DNA from: Alphaproteobacteria bacterium
GTDB taxonomy: Bacteria > Myxococcota_A > UBA796 > GCA-2862545
Direction: 5' to 3'
Assembly: GCA_020632925.1 (NCBI GenBank)
Contig: JACKER010000009.1
Span: 372,001 to 436,000 of the forward strand
Length of the DNA: 64,000 nucleotides
Part shown: in pieces, positions 50,778 to 60,078 of the stretch
Layout of the letters: every line of letters begins with the position of its first letter
How positions within the stretch are numbered: the first letter of the stretch is position 1
Made by a program: the position numbers and the translations under genes
The notes under the pieces: model-generated
What the model was told of the DNA's origin: nothing
The model's input: the letters and a program-made list of their open reading frames with translations, nothing else
The model's database searches: none

Positions 50778-52595
50778 ATGGACCCGTTCTCGCTCGCCGT
50801 CCAGCACTACGAGGCCGGCCGGCTCCAGCAGGCGGCGGCGGCGGTGATCGACCACCTTCGGCGCCGCCCGTCCCACGTCGATGGGCTCCGCCTGCTGGGC
50901 ATGATCCTGCTCGGTCTCGGGCACGCCGACGACGCCCTCGCGACCCTGGACCGGGCCGTCGCCGCCGGCAAGCGCGACCCGGCGGCGCATGCCAATCGGG
51001 CCCAGGTGCTGCGGGCGTTGGGACGGATCGACGAGGCTGCCGCCGCCCTCGGACGCGCGACCTCGCTCGATCCGAAGCTGGTGGACGCCTGGGCCGAGCT
51101 CGGCGCCGTCGAGCAGGCGCGGGGGAACGCCGAGGCCTCGGCGCTCGCGCTCGGTCGTGCGCTGGAGCTCCGCGCGGACCGCAGCGTCGCCGTAGCGCTC
51201 GCAGACCGGATCGCGACCCTGCCCGATCCACCCACGGCGCTCGCGCCGGCGCTCCTGGTCGCGGCGCGGCTGGACGGCGTGGACCACACCCGCTTCGACC
51301 GCCTGGCCGAGCGGGTCCTCCTCCCCCTGCGGGACGACCCCGAGCGCCTCGCGCGGCACCCGGTGCTCCACGCCTGGCTCGCGCGGGGGACGGTGCACCA
51401 CCCCGACTGGGAGCGCGCGCTGATCGCGACCCGCTCGTGGCTCCTGCGCCAGGTCGCGGAGGGTGCGGCGGTCGAGCCGGCGGCCCTGGTCGCGTTCGGC
51501 CTGTATGGCTGGAGCTGCGAGTACGCCTGGGACGTGCCCGAAGCAGACCAGCCCGACGTGCTCGGCGACGGAACCCTGGAGCGCGCCGCCCGGGCGATGT
51601 ACGGGCCGGTCGGTCCCGACGAGCACGAGCTGCTGCCCTTGCGGAGGGTCGCCGTCGACGAGCCCGCCACCGAGGAGGCGCTGGCCGCCGAGATCGTCGA
51701 GCTGGTCGGCAGCGACGACGCCGCGCTGCAGGGCATGTACGAGGAGAACCCCTACCCGCGCACCGTGGCTGTCCAGGTCCGCCCACCCGTTTCCTTCGAC
51801 GCCTGGATCCGTGCGGCGCTGCCGCTGTCGGAGGAGGAGCTCCCGCCGAAGGTGCCGCTCGAGGTCCTGGTGGCAGGCTGCGGGACCGGCCGCCACGCGC
51901 TGACGTCGGCGTGCACCTGGGCGGACTGCGAGGTGACGGGGATCGATCTGTCGCGACGCAGCCTGGCCCGAGCCGCCCGCAGGGCGAAGGAGCTCGGCGT
52001 GGACCACCTCCGAGTGCTCCGCGCCGACCTCACCCGCCTGGGGAGCTGGGACCGACGGTTCGACCTCGTGGAGTCGGTGGGCGTCCTGCACCACCTGGAG
52101 GATCCGGAGGCGGGGCTGGCGGTGCTCGCCGGATTGCTGAAGCCAGGCGGCTGGCTCCGGTTCGGGCTGTACAGCGAGCTCGGTCGCGCCGATGTCGTCG
52201 CCGCGCGCGCCTTCGTCGCCGGGCACGGCTTCCCGGCCACGGCGGAGGGCATCCGAGCCGCCCGTGCCGCCCTCCTGCAGCTCCCCGCCGACCACCCGGC
52301 ACGCCCCGTCGTGTATTCGGCGGACTTCGCGAGCATCAGCGGCTGCCGCGACCTGATCTTCCACGTCCGCGAGCACCGCTTCACGACCGAGCGGCTCGCG
52401 GCCGCCCTCGCTGGGGCCGGCCTGCGCTTCGTCGGCTTCCAGCACGTCGATCCAGCCGTCCCCGCGGCCTACACCGAGCGGTGGCCCGACGACCGCCAGC
52501 GCGCCGATCTGGCCCGCTGGGGCGAGATCGAGCGGGAGCGGCCGCGCGCGTTCAGCGGGATGTACGTCGGCTGGGCGGTCGGCCTTCCAGCTTGA
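50778..52595 (+). CDS. TPR protein fused to a class I SAM methyltransferase
   Basis: 605 residues, ATG 50778. The N-terminal ~150 residues carry TPRs (HYEAGRLQQAAAAVIDHLRR, GHADDALATLDRAVAAGKRD, GRIDEAAAALGRATSLDP). The C-terminal half begins at MYEENPYPRT, a motif seen in TPR-linked methyltransferases, with SAM motif I VLVAGCGTGRHAL, acidic GIDLSRRSL and VESVGVLHHLEDPEAGL. The target is unknown; TPRs may choose a protein substrate. The 3' end overlaps hemC by 44 bases. Confidence 0.85.
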   Translation: MDPFSLAVQHYEAGRLQQAAAAVIDHLRRRPSHVDGLRLLGMILLGLGHADDALATLDRAVAAGKRDPAAHANRAQVLRALGRIDEAAAALGRATSLDPKLVDAWAELGAVEQARGNAEASALALGRALELRADRSVAVALADRIATLPDPPTALAPALLVAARLDGVDHTRFDRLAERVLLPLRDDPERLARHPVLHAWLARGTVHHPDWERALIATRSWLLRQVAEGAAVEPAALVAFGLYGWSCEYAWDVPEADQPDVLGDGTLERAARAMYGPVGPDEHELLPLRRVAVDEPATEEALAAEIVELVGSDDAALQGMYEENPYPRTVAVQVRPPVSFDAWIRAALPLSEEELPPKVPLEVLVAGCGTGRHALTSACTWADCEVTGIDLSRRSLARAARRAKELGVDHLRVLRADLTRLGSWDRRFDLVESVGVLHHLEDPEAGLAVLAGLLKPGGWLRFGLYSELGRADVVAARAFVAGHGFPATAEGIRAARAALLQLPADHPARPVVYSADFASISGCRDLIFHVREHRFTTERLAAALAGAGLRFVGFQHVDPAVPAAYTERWPDDRQRADLARWGEIERERPRAFSGMYVGWAVGLPA

Positions 52596-53463
52596 GCCTG
52601 CGGGCGAGATCGGTCCCCAGGGCCGAGGCGTGCAGCGTGTCCGCGCGGGCCGAGCGACGGCGCAGCGGACCCTGGTCGTCGGCCGCCCACACCGCGTCGG
52701 CGAGCACCATGCCGTCCACCATCCGCGCGTGACAGGCCGCGGGCGCCGAGCAGCCCCCGCTGACCTCCTTCAAGAAGGCGCGCTCCGCCTCCACGCAGAT
52801 GCCGGTCTCGGCGTGGTGGATGGCGGCGAGCAGGTCGAGCATCGCGCGATCGTCGCCGCGGCACTGGACGCAGAGCGCGCCCTGCCCGACGGCAGGCACC
52901 ATCACCTCGAGATCGATCGCCTCGGTCGCGTCCGCCGCCCGGCCGAGCCGCGTCATGCCGGCCAGCGCGAGCACGATCGCGGCGTACTCCCCGCGGCGCT
53001 GCTTCTCGATCCGCGTGTCGACGTTGCCCCGGATCCCACGGATCTCGAGGTCGGGCCGCACGTGTCGGAGCTGCAGCGCGCGGCGGACCGAGCCGGTGCC
53101 CACCACCGCCCCCTCGGGGAGCTCCGCGAGGCGAGCACCCACCAGGACGTCACGGGGATCGACGCGCTCGGGCACAGCGCCGATCACCAGCCCGGCTGGC
53201 GTGTCGGTGGGCATGTCCTTCATCGAGTGCACCGCGAAGTCGACCTCACCGGCCAGCAGCGCGTCCTCGATCTCCTTCGTGAACAGCCCCTTGCCACCGA
53301 CCTGCTGGAGCGGCCGGTCCGTGACCTGATCGCCGCGGGTCTTGATGATCACCAGCTCGACCTCGACGCCCGTGGCCGCCGAGAGCTGGTCCGCGACCAT
53401 CTGGCTCTGGGTGGTCGCGAGCAGCGAGCCCCGGGTCCCCAGCCGCACCTTCCTCGTGCTCAA
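52552..53463 (-). CDS. hemC: Hydroxymethylbilane synthase (porphobilinogen deaminase)
   Basis: 303 residues, TTG 53463 which overlaps the hemA stop (TTGA) and has GGAGGAG upstream; GTG 53481 is an alternative. Motifs: VRLGTRGSLLATTQSQMVAD, KTRGDQVTDRPL, GKGLFTKEIEDALLAGEVD, HSMKDMPTD, GSVRRALQL, RGNVDTRIEK and the cofactor Cys in EVSGGCSAPAACHARM (about residue 238). Makes hydroxymethylbilane from four porphobilinogens. Operon with hemA and the cytochrome c assembly gene. Confidence 0.93.
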   Translation of the reverse strand: MSTRKVRLGTRGSLLATTQSQMVADQLSAATGVEVELVIIKTRGDQVTDRPLQQVGGKGLFTKEIEDALLAGEVDFAVHSMKDMPTDTPAGLVIGAVPERVDPRDVLVGARLAELPEGAVVGTGSVRRALQLRHVRPDLEIRGIRGNVDTRIEKQRRGEYAAIVLALAGMTRLGRAADATEAIDLEVMVPAVGQGALCVQCRGDDRAMLDLLAAIHHAETGICVEAERAFLKEVSGGCSAPAACHARMVDGMVLADAVWAADDQGPLRRRSARADTLHASALGTDLARRLKLEGRPPSRRTSR

Positions 53464-54731
53464 CGCTCCTCCTCCGACCACGGCTCCATCAGGATCCGCA
53501 GCTTCTCCTCATCCCCGGACTTCGCGGCGGCGCGAACCGCCATCATCTGCTTGTGAAGCAGCTTCTTGACCATCGCCTTCGTCATCGCGTCGAGCTGCTC
53601 GAGCTGGGCCGGCTGGAGCGTCGACACGAGCTTGCGGCTGCGCTCGATCTCCGCTGCCCGGATCGTCTCGCAGGCGTCGTTCATCGCGCGGAGGTAGGTC
53701 GCCACGTCGATCTCGCGCAGCGACGCGAGGAACCGATCGGCCTCGTCGTCGACCAGCGCCAGCGCCTGGCGGGCCGCCTGTTCCCGCGCCGCCTTCCCCT
53801 CCTCCACGACGCGGGAGAGGTCGTCGACGTTGAACAGGTACGCCTCGTCGAGCTCGGCCACGCCGGGATCGATGTTCCGCGGGACCGCGAGGTCGACCAG
53901 GAACAGGGTGCGGTACCGCCGGTCGCGGAGGGCCTGGCGGATCATCGGCACCGTCAGGATGGGGTGCTGGGCGCCGGTGGCGGTGATCACGATGTCGGCC
54001 CGCGGGAGGTAGTCCGCGAGCCGCTCGTAGGGCACCGGGGTGCCGCCGTGCTCGGACGCGAGCTCGACGCTGCGCTCGAAGGTGCGGTTGGCGACGAGCA
54101 GCTCGGAGAGCCCGGCCGAGAGCAGCGCGCGCGCCACCTGGCGGCCCATCTCGCCGACCCCGACCAGCATCGCGCGGCGCCCGTCCAGGCTGCCGAAGAT
54201 CTGCATCGCGAGGTCGACGCCGGCGTTGCCGATGCCCACGCGGTTCTGCCCGATCTCGGTCGAGCTGCGGACCAGCTTCGCGACCGACAGCGTCCGCTGG
54301 GTCAGCGGATGCAGCAGGCGCCCGAGGGTGCTCGTCTCCTCCGCCAGGCGGACCGCGTCCTTGACCTGCCCGAGGATCTGCGGCTCGCCCACGACCAGCG
54401 AGTCGAGCGAGCTCGCGACCTTGAACAGGTGCCGGACGGCGTCGCGGCCACGGTACCAGTACAGGTACGGGTCGATGCGCTCGCCCGTCGGACCCCGGTA
54501 CGACCCGAAGAAGGCCTGCAGCCCCTCGACACTCCGCGGCACCGCATAGAGCTCCACGCGGTTGCACGTCGAGATGAGGAAGGCCTCTTCGGCGATCTGC
54601 TCGTGCCGTACCAGGCGGTTGAGCGTCTGGCGCACGGCGTCCTCGTCGAACGCGACGCGCTCGCGGACCTCCACCGGCGCCGTGTGGTGCGAGAGCCCCA
54701 CGGCGAGCAGGCGATCGCCGTCAGCCACCAT
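53460..54731 (-). CDS. hemA: Glutamyl-tRNA reductase
   Basis: 423 residues, ATG 54731 overlapping the preceding gene by 11 bases. VGLSHHTAPVEVRERVAF opens the catalytic domain with Cys ~56 in ISTCNRVELYAV; GEPQILGQVKDA, NADPH loop VGVGEMGRQVARAL and the dimerisation helix follow. First committed enzyme of C5-pathway tetrapyrrole synthesis, converting glutamyl-tRNA to glutamate-1-semialdehyde. Gene order ccsA/hemX-hemA-hemC matches common bacterial haem operons. Confidence 0.95.
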   Translation of the reverse strand: MVADGDRLLAVGLSHHTAPVEVRERVAFDEDAVRQTLNRLVRHEQIAEEAFLISTCNRVELYAVPRSVEGLQAFFGSYRGPTGERIDPYLYWYRGRDAVRHLFKVASSLDSLVVGEPQILGQVKDAVRLAEETSTLGRLLHPLTQRTLSVAKLVRSSTEIGQNRVGIGNAGVDLAMQIFGSLDGRRAMLVGVGEMGRQVARALLSAGLSELLVANRTFERSVELASEHGGTPVPYERLADYLPRADIVITATGAQHPILTVPMIRQALRDRRYRTLFLVDLAVPRNIDPGVAELDEAYLFNVDDLSRVVEEGKAAREQAARQALALVDDEADRFLASLREIDVATYLRAMNDACETIRAAEIERSRKLVSTLQPAQLEQLDAMTKAMVKKLLHKQMMAVRAAAKSGDEEKLRILMEPWSEEER

Positions 54732-55527
54732 ACCCGTGCCACCCGCCGAGGAGGAAGTTGAGGCCAACGAGCGAGAACAACATCCCGCCGAAGCCCACGA
54801 TGGAGAACAGCGCCGTCCAGCGCCCCCGGCGGCCCGCCACCAGCCGCACCTGGAGCGCCGCGCCGTACCACGCCCAGATGAGCAGGGTGAACCAGACCTT
54901 CGGGTCGATCTCCCAGGCGTCGCGGAGGCTCGCCGCCGCCCAGGCGCCGCCCGCCCCGATGCCGAGCGTGAGGAACACGAAGCCGAACAGCATGCTGCGG
55001 AACTGGATGCGATCGAGCAGCTCCAGCGACGGCAGGCGCGCCATCCCCTGGAACTTCTTCTGCTTGAGCCGCTTGCGAGCCCAGAGGTAGACGATGCCCA
55101 CGACGAAGGAGAGCGCGAAGCCAGCGAGCCCCGCGAACATCAGCCCGAGGTGGATGGGCAGCCACGGCGAGACGCCCGTCTCCTGCAGCGCCGTGACCGT
55201 GCGGTGCGGCACGACCTGCGCCGTGCCCAGGAGCACCAGCGCCAACGGTCCGAGCAGCATGCCGAGCGCGCGCAGGCGTTGGTTGGCGACCGAGACGTAG
55301 GCGATGCCGACGCCGAGCGAGGCCGCGGAGAGCGCCTCGGGGAAGCCGGTCTCGTAGGGCGCCATGGCGCCGACGACGACGAGCGTGATCGCGTGCACCG
55401 CCACCGCCAGGCCTGCCACCGAGCGCAAGTGCGCACGGAGCCGCTCGCCGATCACGTCGGGCAGCAGATGTCCGAGGGACACGAAGCCCCACGCGACCAG
55501 GACGAGGATGTACGGAAGCCGCTCCAC
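54721..55527 (-). CDS. CcsA/HemX-type cytochrome c assembly membrane protein
   Basis: 268 residues, polytopic (about eight hydrophobic segments). The Trp-rich haem-handling WWD-like segment is represented by KVWFTLLIWAWYGAALQVRL following VPHRTVTALQETG. The His residues in SVSLGHLLPD and HRT may contact haem. Homologues either deliver haem for cytochrome c assembly (CcsA) or influence HemA abundance (HemX); the position directly before hemA fits HemX. First gene of the haem operon. Confidence 0.82.
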   Translation of the reverse strand: MERLPYILVLVAWGFVSLGHLLPDVIGERLRAHLRSVAGLAVAVHAITLVVVGAMAPYETGFPEALSAASLGVGIAYVSVANQRLRALGMLLGPLALVLLGTAQVVPHRTVTALQETGVSPWLPIHLGLMFAGLAGFALSFVVGIVYLWARKRLKQKKFQGMARLPSLELLDRIQFRSMLFGFVFLTLGIGAGGAWAAASLRDAWEIDPKVWFTLLIWAWYGAALQVRLVAGRRGRWTALFSIVGFGGMLFSLVGLNFLLGGWHGYGG

Positions 55528-55547
55528 GGACGCACAGTCTAACGCCG

Positions 55548-55576
55548 TTGCCCGCCCGCGGATCCGGCCTTACAGT
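55548..55576 (+). promoter_or_regulatory. Candidate sigma-70-type promoter of thioredoxin gene
   Basis: TTGCCC (55548-55553), a 17-base spacer and TACAGT (55571-55576); each hexamer matches the consensus at four positions. It lies about 27 bases upstream of the thioredoxin ATG, which has GGAGGG at 55594-55599. Confidence 0.45.
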
Positions 55577-55602
55577 CGACGTCTGCGCAGCCAGGAGGGT
55601 CC

Positions 55603-55926
55603 ATGAACACGTCCGATGTCACCGATGCCAACTTCGAAGCGGAGGTCCTCCGCTCCAACATCCCGGTGCTCATCGATTTCTGGGGTCCCAACTGCGCTCC
55701 GTGCAAGGCGATCGCGCCTCACCTCGAGACGCTGGCCGGAGAGAAGGACGGCAAGCTCAAGGTGGTGAAGATGAACGTCCACCAGAACATGCGCACCGCC
55801 ATGAACTACAAGATCATGACCATGCCCACCTTCGTGGTCCTCAAGGGCGGGCGTGAGGTCGCGCGTCAGCAGGGCGTCGCTGGCGGGCTCGACGGGCTGC
55901 GGAAGTTGGTCGGCCACCACCTCTAG
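55603..55926 (+). CDS. Thioredoxin-like protein with WGPNCAPCK active site
   Basis: 107 residues, standard thioredoxin length. The active site is FWGPNCAPCK rather than WCGPCK: both Cys are kept (CAPC) but Gly-Pro is Ala-Pro and the leading Trp is separated from the first Cys. The cis-Pro segment MTMPTFVVLKGGREV is intact. It is cytoplasmic, without a signal peptide. CAPC is expected to shift the redox potential relative to CGPC. Divergent from the haem operon. Confidence 0.87.
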   Translation: MNTSDVTDANFEAEVLRSNIPVLIDFWGPNCAPCKAIAPHLETLAGEKDGKLKVVKMNVHQNMRTAMNYKIMTMPTFVVLKGGREVARQQGVAGGLDGLRKLVGHHL

Positions 55927-55927
55927 C

Positions 55928-56674
55928 TCAGGGGGTCGGGAACCAGCCGTCCTGACGCCGCTTCTCCGCCATCAGCACGGCGGCGGCGACGCTCACGTTG
56001 AGGGACTCGAGGTCGCCGCGCAGCGGGATGCTGACGATCTCGTCGCACTTCTCGCGCAGCTTGCTCGACAGGCCTCCGCCCTCCTCGCCGAGCACCAGCG
56101 CGAGCGGGCCGGACAGCCGAGCCAAGGTCATCGGCGTTCCGCCCATGTCGGCGCCCACGATGCGGACGCCGGCGCGCGAGAGCTCCGAGACCGCGACGAA
56201 CAGGCTCTCCCGGACGATCGGCACCACCTCGATGGCGCCCATGCTCACCCGCTGGACCACCGGCGAGAGCGGATCCGCACCGCGTCGGGTCGGGAGCACC
56301 ATGCCGGTCGCGCCGAAGCCCAGCGCCGTGCGCAGGACCGCACCCACGTTGTGCTCGTACTGCAGCCCATCCGCCAGCACGAGGAAGGGATCGACGCCCT
56401 CGGCGAAGTTGGCCTCGAGCAACGCGCGCGTGGTCCAGGTCGGCAGCGGGTCCGCCTCCGCGATGATGCCGTTGTGCACCCGACCGTCGGCCATCTTGTC
56501 CAGCTTGCGGCGTTCGACGCGCTGGACCGCGACGCCTCGCTCGCCCGCGATGTCCAGGATGCGCTGGATGCGTTCGTCGGGCTTGGCGCCCTGATCGAGC
56601 CAGATGCGCCGCACCGGACGCCGGTTCCGCACCAGCGCCTCGTGCACGGGGTTTCGTCCCTCGAGGCGGTCCAT
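55928..56674 (-). CDS. rlmB: 23S rRNA (guanosine-2'-O-)-methyltransferase
   Basis: 248 residues, SPOUT/TrmH fold with N-terminal RNA-binding domain (MDRLEGRNPVHEALVRNRR). Knot motifs are EHNVGAVLRTALGFGATGMV (motif 1), LALVLGEEGGGLSSKLREKC (motif 2) and SLNVSVAAAVLMAEKRR (motif 3), as in RlmB, which methylates G2251 (E. coli numbering). Close TrmH relatives cannot be fully excluded. Converges on the thioredoxin gene with one base between stops. Confidence 0.9.
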   Translation of the reverse strand: MDRLEGRNPVHEALVRNRRPVRRIWLDQGAKPDERIQRILDIAGERGVAVQRVERRKLDKMADGRVHNGIIAEADPLPTWTTRALLEANFAEGVDPFLVLADGLQYEHNVGAVLRTALGFGATGMVLPTRRGADPLSPVVQRVSMGAIEVVPIVRESLFVAVSELSRAGVRIVGADMGGTPMTLARLSGPLALVLGEEGGGLSSKLREKCDEIVSIPLRGDLESLNVSVAAAVLMAEKRRQDGWFPTP

Positions 56675-56681
56675 GGAGGTC

Positions 56682-58088
56682 CTACAGGAGCTGTGCTGCG
56701 AGCTCGGCCAGCGGGGAGCGCTCGCCCTTGCGCAGCGTCACGTGGCCCGCGATCTCGCTCTGCTTGAACCGCTCGACGGTGTACGTCAGGCCGTTCGAGA
56801 GCGCGTCGACGTACGGGTTGTCGATCTGCTCGGGGTCCCCCGTCAGCACGATCTTCGTCCCCTCACCCGCCCGGGTCAGCACGGTCTTGATCTCGTGGGG
56901 CGTGAGGTTCTGCGCCTCGTCCACGATGAGGTACTGGTTCGGGATCGACCGGCCGCGGATGTACGTCAGCGGCTCGACCTCGATGATCTTCTGGTCGATC
57001 AGGTACTGGTACTCGGGCTCGGGCGCCTGCTTCCCGCGCCGGTCGTCGGCGCGCCCGGTCGAAGGCGGACCCGAGTTGGTGGTGAGGAGGAACTCGAGGT
57101 TGTCGTAGATCGGCTTCATCCACGGGTTCAGCTTCTCGCCCACGTCACCCGGGAGGAAGCCGATGTCCTTGCCCAACGGGAAGATGGGGCGACTGACCAG
57201 CAGCTTGCGGAACTGGCCTTCGTCCGCGACCTTCTTGAGGCCCGCAGCGATCGCCAGCAGCGTCTTGCCCGTGCCGGCCGAGCCGTTGAGCGTCACGAGG
57301 TGGATCTCGTCGTCCAACAGCAGCTCGAGCGCGAACAGCTGCTCCTTGTTGCGCGCGAAGATGCCCCAGACGCCTTCCTTGTGGCGCGCCACCTTCCGCA
57401 GCCGTCGCCGGCGGAGATCGACGCGGACCATCGCCGTCTTGGCGGGAGCGGCCTCGGCGGACAGGATCACGATCTGCTGCGCGTACAGCGCGCCGTGCCC
57501 GTCGAGCGCCTCGAGCTGCACCTGCCCCGTGGCGTGGATCTCGTCGATCAGCTCCTCGGAGACGACGCGCTCCGTGACGCCGGAGTACTGCTCGTCCACC
57601 GCGATGTGCGCGTTCTCGTAGTCCTCGGCGGGGACCCCGAGCGCGTCGCACTTCAGGCGCATGTTGGTGTCGCGCGTGATCAGCGCGACGTACCCCTTCC
57701 GCTCGCGGCGGAGCTTCAGGACCTGGGTGAGGATCCGGTTGTCGTTGGACTCGGCACCCCAGGTGATCGGCAGCTCGGGCCCGTGCGTCGCGTACTCCAC
57801 GCGCAGCACACCACCGTCGTCGAGGGGGATGCCGTCGTGCAGCGAGCCGCGCTCGCGCAGCTGGTCGAGGTACCGCGAGATCGTACGTGCGTTGCGGCCC
57901 GTCTCGTTGAGGTCCCGCTTGAACCGATCGATCTCCTCGATCACGGTCATCGGCAGGATGATGTCGTGCTCGTCGAAGGCGAACAGGGCCTGCGGGTCGT
58001 ACAGCAGGACGTTGGTGTCGATGACGTAGGTGCGGGGGCCGGTCACGTCCGTCTGGGACTGTGTCGGCGGGATCTGGACTTCGCTCAC
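56682..58088 (-). CDS. phoH2: PIN-PhoH fusion ATPase (PhoH2)
   Basis: 468 residues. N-terminal PIN nuclease-type domain begins RTYVIDTNVLLYDPQALFAF with acidic residues for metal; the C-terminal PhoH domain has Walker A NGSAGTGKTLLA and Walker B YLIVDEAQNLTPHE. PhoH2 proteins are RNA helicase/ribonucleases with ATP-dependent unwinding. The gene stands seven bases from rlmB, so the two probably share a transcript for RNA metabolism. Confidence 0.92.
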   Translation of the reverse strand: MSEVQIPPTQSQTDVTGPRTYVIDTNVLLYDPQALFAFDEHDIILPMTVIEEIDRFKRDLNETGRNARTISRYLDQLRERGSLHDGIPLDDGGVLRVEYATHGPELPITWGAESNDNRILTQVLKLRRERKGYVALITRDTNMRLKCDALGVPAEDYENAHIAVDEQYSGVTERVVSEELIDEIHATGQVQLEALDGHGALYAQQIVILSAEAAPAKTAMVRVDLRRRRLRKVARHKEGVWGIFARNKEQLFALELLLDDEIHLVTLNGSAGTGKTLLAIAAGLKKVADEGQFRKLLVSRPIFPLGKDIGFLPGDVGEKLNPWMKPIYDNLEFLLTTNSGPPSTGRADDRRGKQAPEPEYQYLIDQKIIEVEPLTYIRGRSIPNQYLIVDEAQNLTPHEIKTVLTRAGEGTKIVLTGDPEQIDNPYVDALSNGLTYTVERFKQSEIAGHVTLRKGERSPLAELAAQLL

Positions 58089-58124
58089 GCGCTCTCCGTC
58101 GGGAGGGGGGTGACCGCGACGGCG

Positions 58125-58724
58125 TCAGCGGTCGACGACGAGGGTGTACTCGCGCTCGTAGGCGCCCTGCTTGTTGGCGGAGACCCCGAACTGCACCGTC
58201 GGGTTGTCCATCACCACGGTGCCGGACTTGTCCGACCCGGTCCCGATGTAGACGTAGTACGTCCCCCCGGTCGGATTCGCGGAGTTCGACCGGATGCGCA
58301 CCCGGTTCGAGCCCAGGTGCAGGAAGCGACCCACGTCCACGATCTTCTGGGGCTGCCCGGAGGTCACCTGGTACGCCAGCTGGTCGTTGATGAAGACCTC
58401 GATGGCGTGCCCGGTGGTCCCGGAGTCCTCCGTGACCATCCACCACCGGGCCTGGGCCACACCACCGGCGCTCGGCGGTTGGGGCATGGGCATGCCCGGC
58501 TGCGGCGCCACCCCACCCGTCATCACGGGGACGGGCATCGGAGCGGGCTGGTTCCCCACGACCTGGATCCGGTACCCCGGAGCGTCGATCCACAGGTTGC
58601 CCTGGGCGTCGATCCGCACCGTGACCTTCTCGAAGGTGATGTTGGGCATGGTCGCCGGGTCCACGAGCGTGTTGTTCACGTACACGCTGCCGGCGAAGGC
58701 CGTGGCCATCAGCATCGAGAGCAT
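58125..58724 (-). CDS. Hypothetical exported protein
   Basis: 199 residues with a short signal peptide (MLSMLMATAFAGSVYVNN). After a Pro/Met-rich linker (PAPMPVPVMTGGVAPQPGMP) comes a ~100-residue beta-rich domain (RWWMVTEDSGTTGHAIEVF, FLHLGSNRVRIRSN, YYVYIGTGSDKSGTVV), reminiscent of a jelly-roll or CBM-like fold. No catalytic motif. Lies between phoH2 and secF with its own probable start. Confidence 0.65.
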   Translation of the reverse strand: MLSMLMATAFAGSVYVNNTLVDPATMPNITFEKVTVRIDAQGNLWIDAPGYRIQVVGNQPAPMPVPVMTGGVAPQPGMPMPQPPSAGGVAQARWWMVTEDSGTTGHAIEVFINDQLAYQVTSGQPQKIVDVGRFLHLGSNRVRIRSNSANPTGGTYYVYIGTGSDKSGTVVMDNPTVQFGVSANKQGAYEREYTLVVDR

Positions 58725-58784
58725 CTCACCTCCCCTTGTCCCGTCCGGGACCCACGACGGGGTCCGCCTGTTCCCCCGCCCGGC

Positions 58785-60068
58785 TCACTGGAGCGGATCG
58801 CGCTTGTCCGCCTCCGCCCGCACCCGCCGGCGCTTCTCCGACTCGGTCATCGGCTGGTCTCCCGGTCCGATGCCACCCGTCGCGAAGCTCGCGGGCACCT
58901 CGTCGGCGTCCAGGTCGCGGATGACCAGGAGCTTCTGGATCATCGGCTTGAGGTCGTTCGTGACCATGATGATCGGGCTCGCGATGTAGATGGTCGAGTA
59001 CGTCCCGAACACGACGCCGCACAGCATGGTGATCGCGAAGTCGCGGAGGACGGGACCGCCCCAGATCAGGAACGCCAGCAGCGCGATGAACACGGTGAAG
59101 CTGGTGGCCAGCGTCCGGGTCAGGGTCTCGCTCACCGACTTGTTGATGAGCATGCCCATGTCGGAAGCACGGTACCGGTCTTTGTTCTCTCGGATCCGGT
59201 CGTAGATGATGATGGTGTCGTTGATCGAGTACCCGAGGATGGTGAGCAGCGCGCCGACGGTCTGCAGCGAGAAGTCCATCTGGAGCAGCACGATGATGCC
59301 CATCGTCACGCTCACGTCGTGGAACAGCGCCACGACCGCGCCGGGCGCGTACTCCACGTCGAACCGGAACGCGACGTAGACCAGGATGAGCAGGCCGGTG
59401 GCAGCCAGCGAGATGAAGCCCTGGCGGCGCAGATCGGCGCCCACCTTGGGACCGACCGAGTCCGTGGACAGGACCTTGAAGGTCCGGTCGCCGAGCTCGG
59501 CCTGCATGAGCTTCGCGATGCGGTCGGCGAGGCCCGGCACCTCGATCACGACCTGCGACTCCTCCTTGCTCGGAGACGCGCGCGAGCCGGGGAACGTGGC
59601 CTGCAGGTCACGCGTGATCTGGTTGTGGTCCTTGATCTCGCCGGAGTACCCGACGACGAAGCGGGCGCTGACCTCGGCGCTCGCGCTCATCGTCGTGATC
59701 CAGTCGGCGCCGTACAGCTTGGACAGCTCGTCGCGCACCTGATCCGTCAGACCTTCCATCCCGAAGGTCGGGTCGGCGATGCGGACCACGAACTCGTTGC
59801 TGCCGTCACCATTGATGCCCTGCACCGCGTCGTCGGTCAGCCCGAGGCCCTTGAGCCCCGTGCGCACCTCGGCGATGTGCGTCTCCTGGTCGAACTTCAG
59901 GTGGATCTCGGTCCCACCGGTGAAGTCCGTGCCCCAGTTCGGGCCGATGACGAAGAACGCCAGCCAGGACAGCACGACCATGGCGGTCGAGATGCCACCG
60001 AAGAGGTACCGCCACCGCGTGAAGTCGATGTCCAGGCCATCGGCCCAGCTCTTCAATCTCTCGATCAT
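58785..60068 (-). CDS. secF: Protein translocase subunit SecF
   Basis: 427 residues, longer than E. coli SecF (~320). First helix YLFGGISTAMVVLSWLAFFV and DFTGGTEIHLKF precede a periplasmic domain enlarged by a ~60-residue insertion around VGYSGEIKDHNQITRDLQA. The family DxxxxYDRIRE box is NDTIIIYDRIRENKDRYR, followed by SVSETLTRTLATSFTVFIAL. Drives proton-motive-force-dependent translocation with SecD. Stop of secD lies ten bases upstream. Confidence 0.92.
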   Translation of the reverse strand: MIERLKSWADGLDIDFTRWRYLFGGISTAMVVLSWLAFFVIGPNWGTDFTGGTEIHLKFDQETHIAEVRTGLKGLGLTDDAVQGINGDGSNEFVVRIADPTFGMEGLTDQVRDELSKLYGADWITTMSASAEVSARFVVGYSGEIKDHNQITRDLQATFPGSRASPSKEESQVVIEVPGLADRIAKLMQAELGDRTFKVLSTDSVGPKVGADLRRQGFISLAATGLLILVYVAFRFDVEYAPGAVVALFHDVSVTMGIIVLLQMDFSLQTVGALLTILGYSINDTIIIYDRIRENKDRYRASDMGMLINKSVSETLTRTLATSFTVFIALLAFLIWGGPVLRDFAITMLCGVVFGTYSTIYIASPIIMVTNDLKPMIQKLLVIRDLDADEVPASFATGGIGPGDQPMTESEKRRRVRAEADKRDPLQ

Positions 60069-60078
60069 GGCCGAACCC

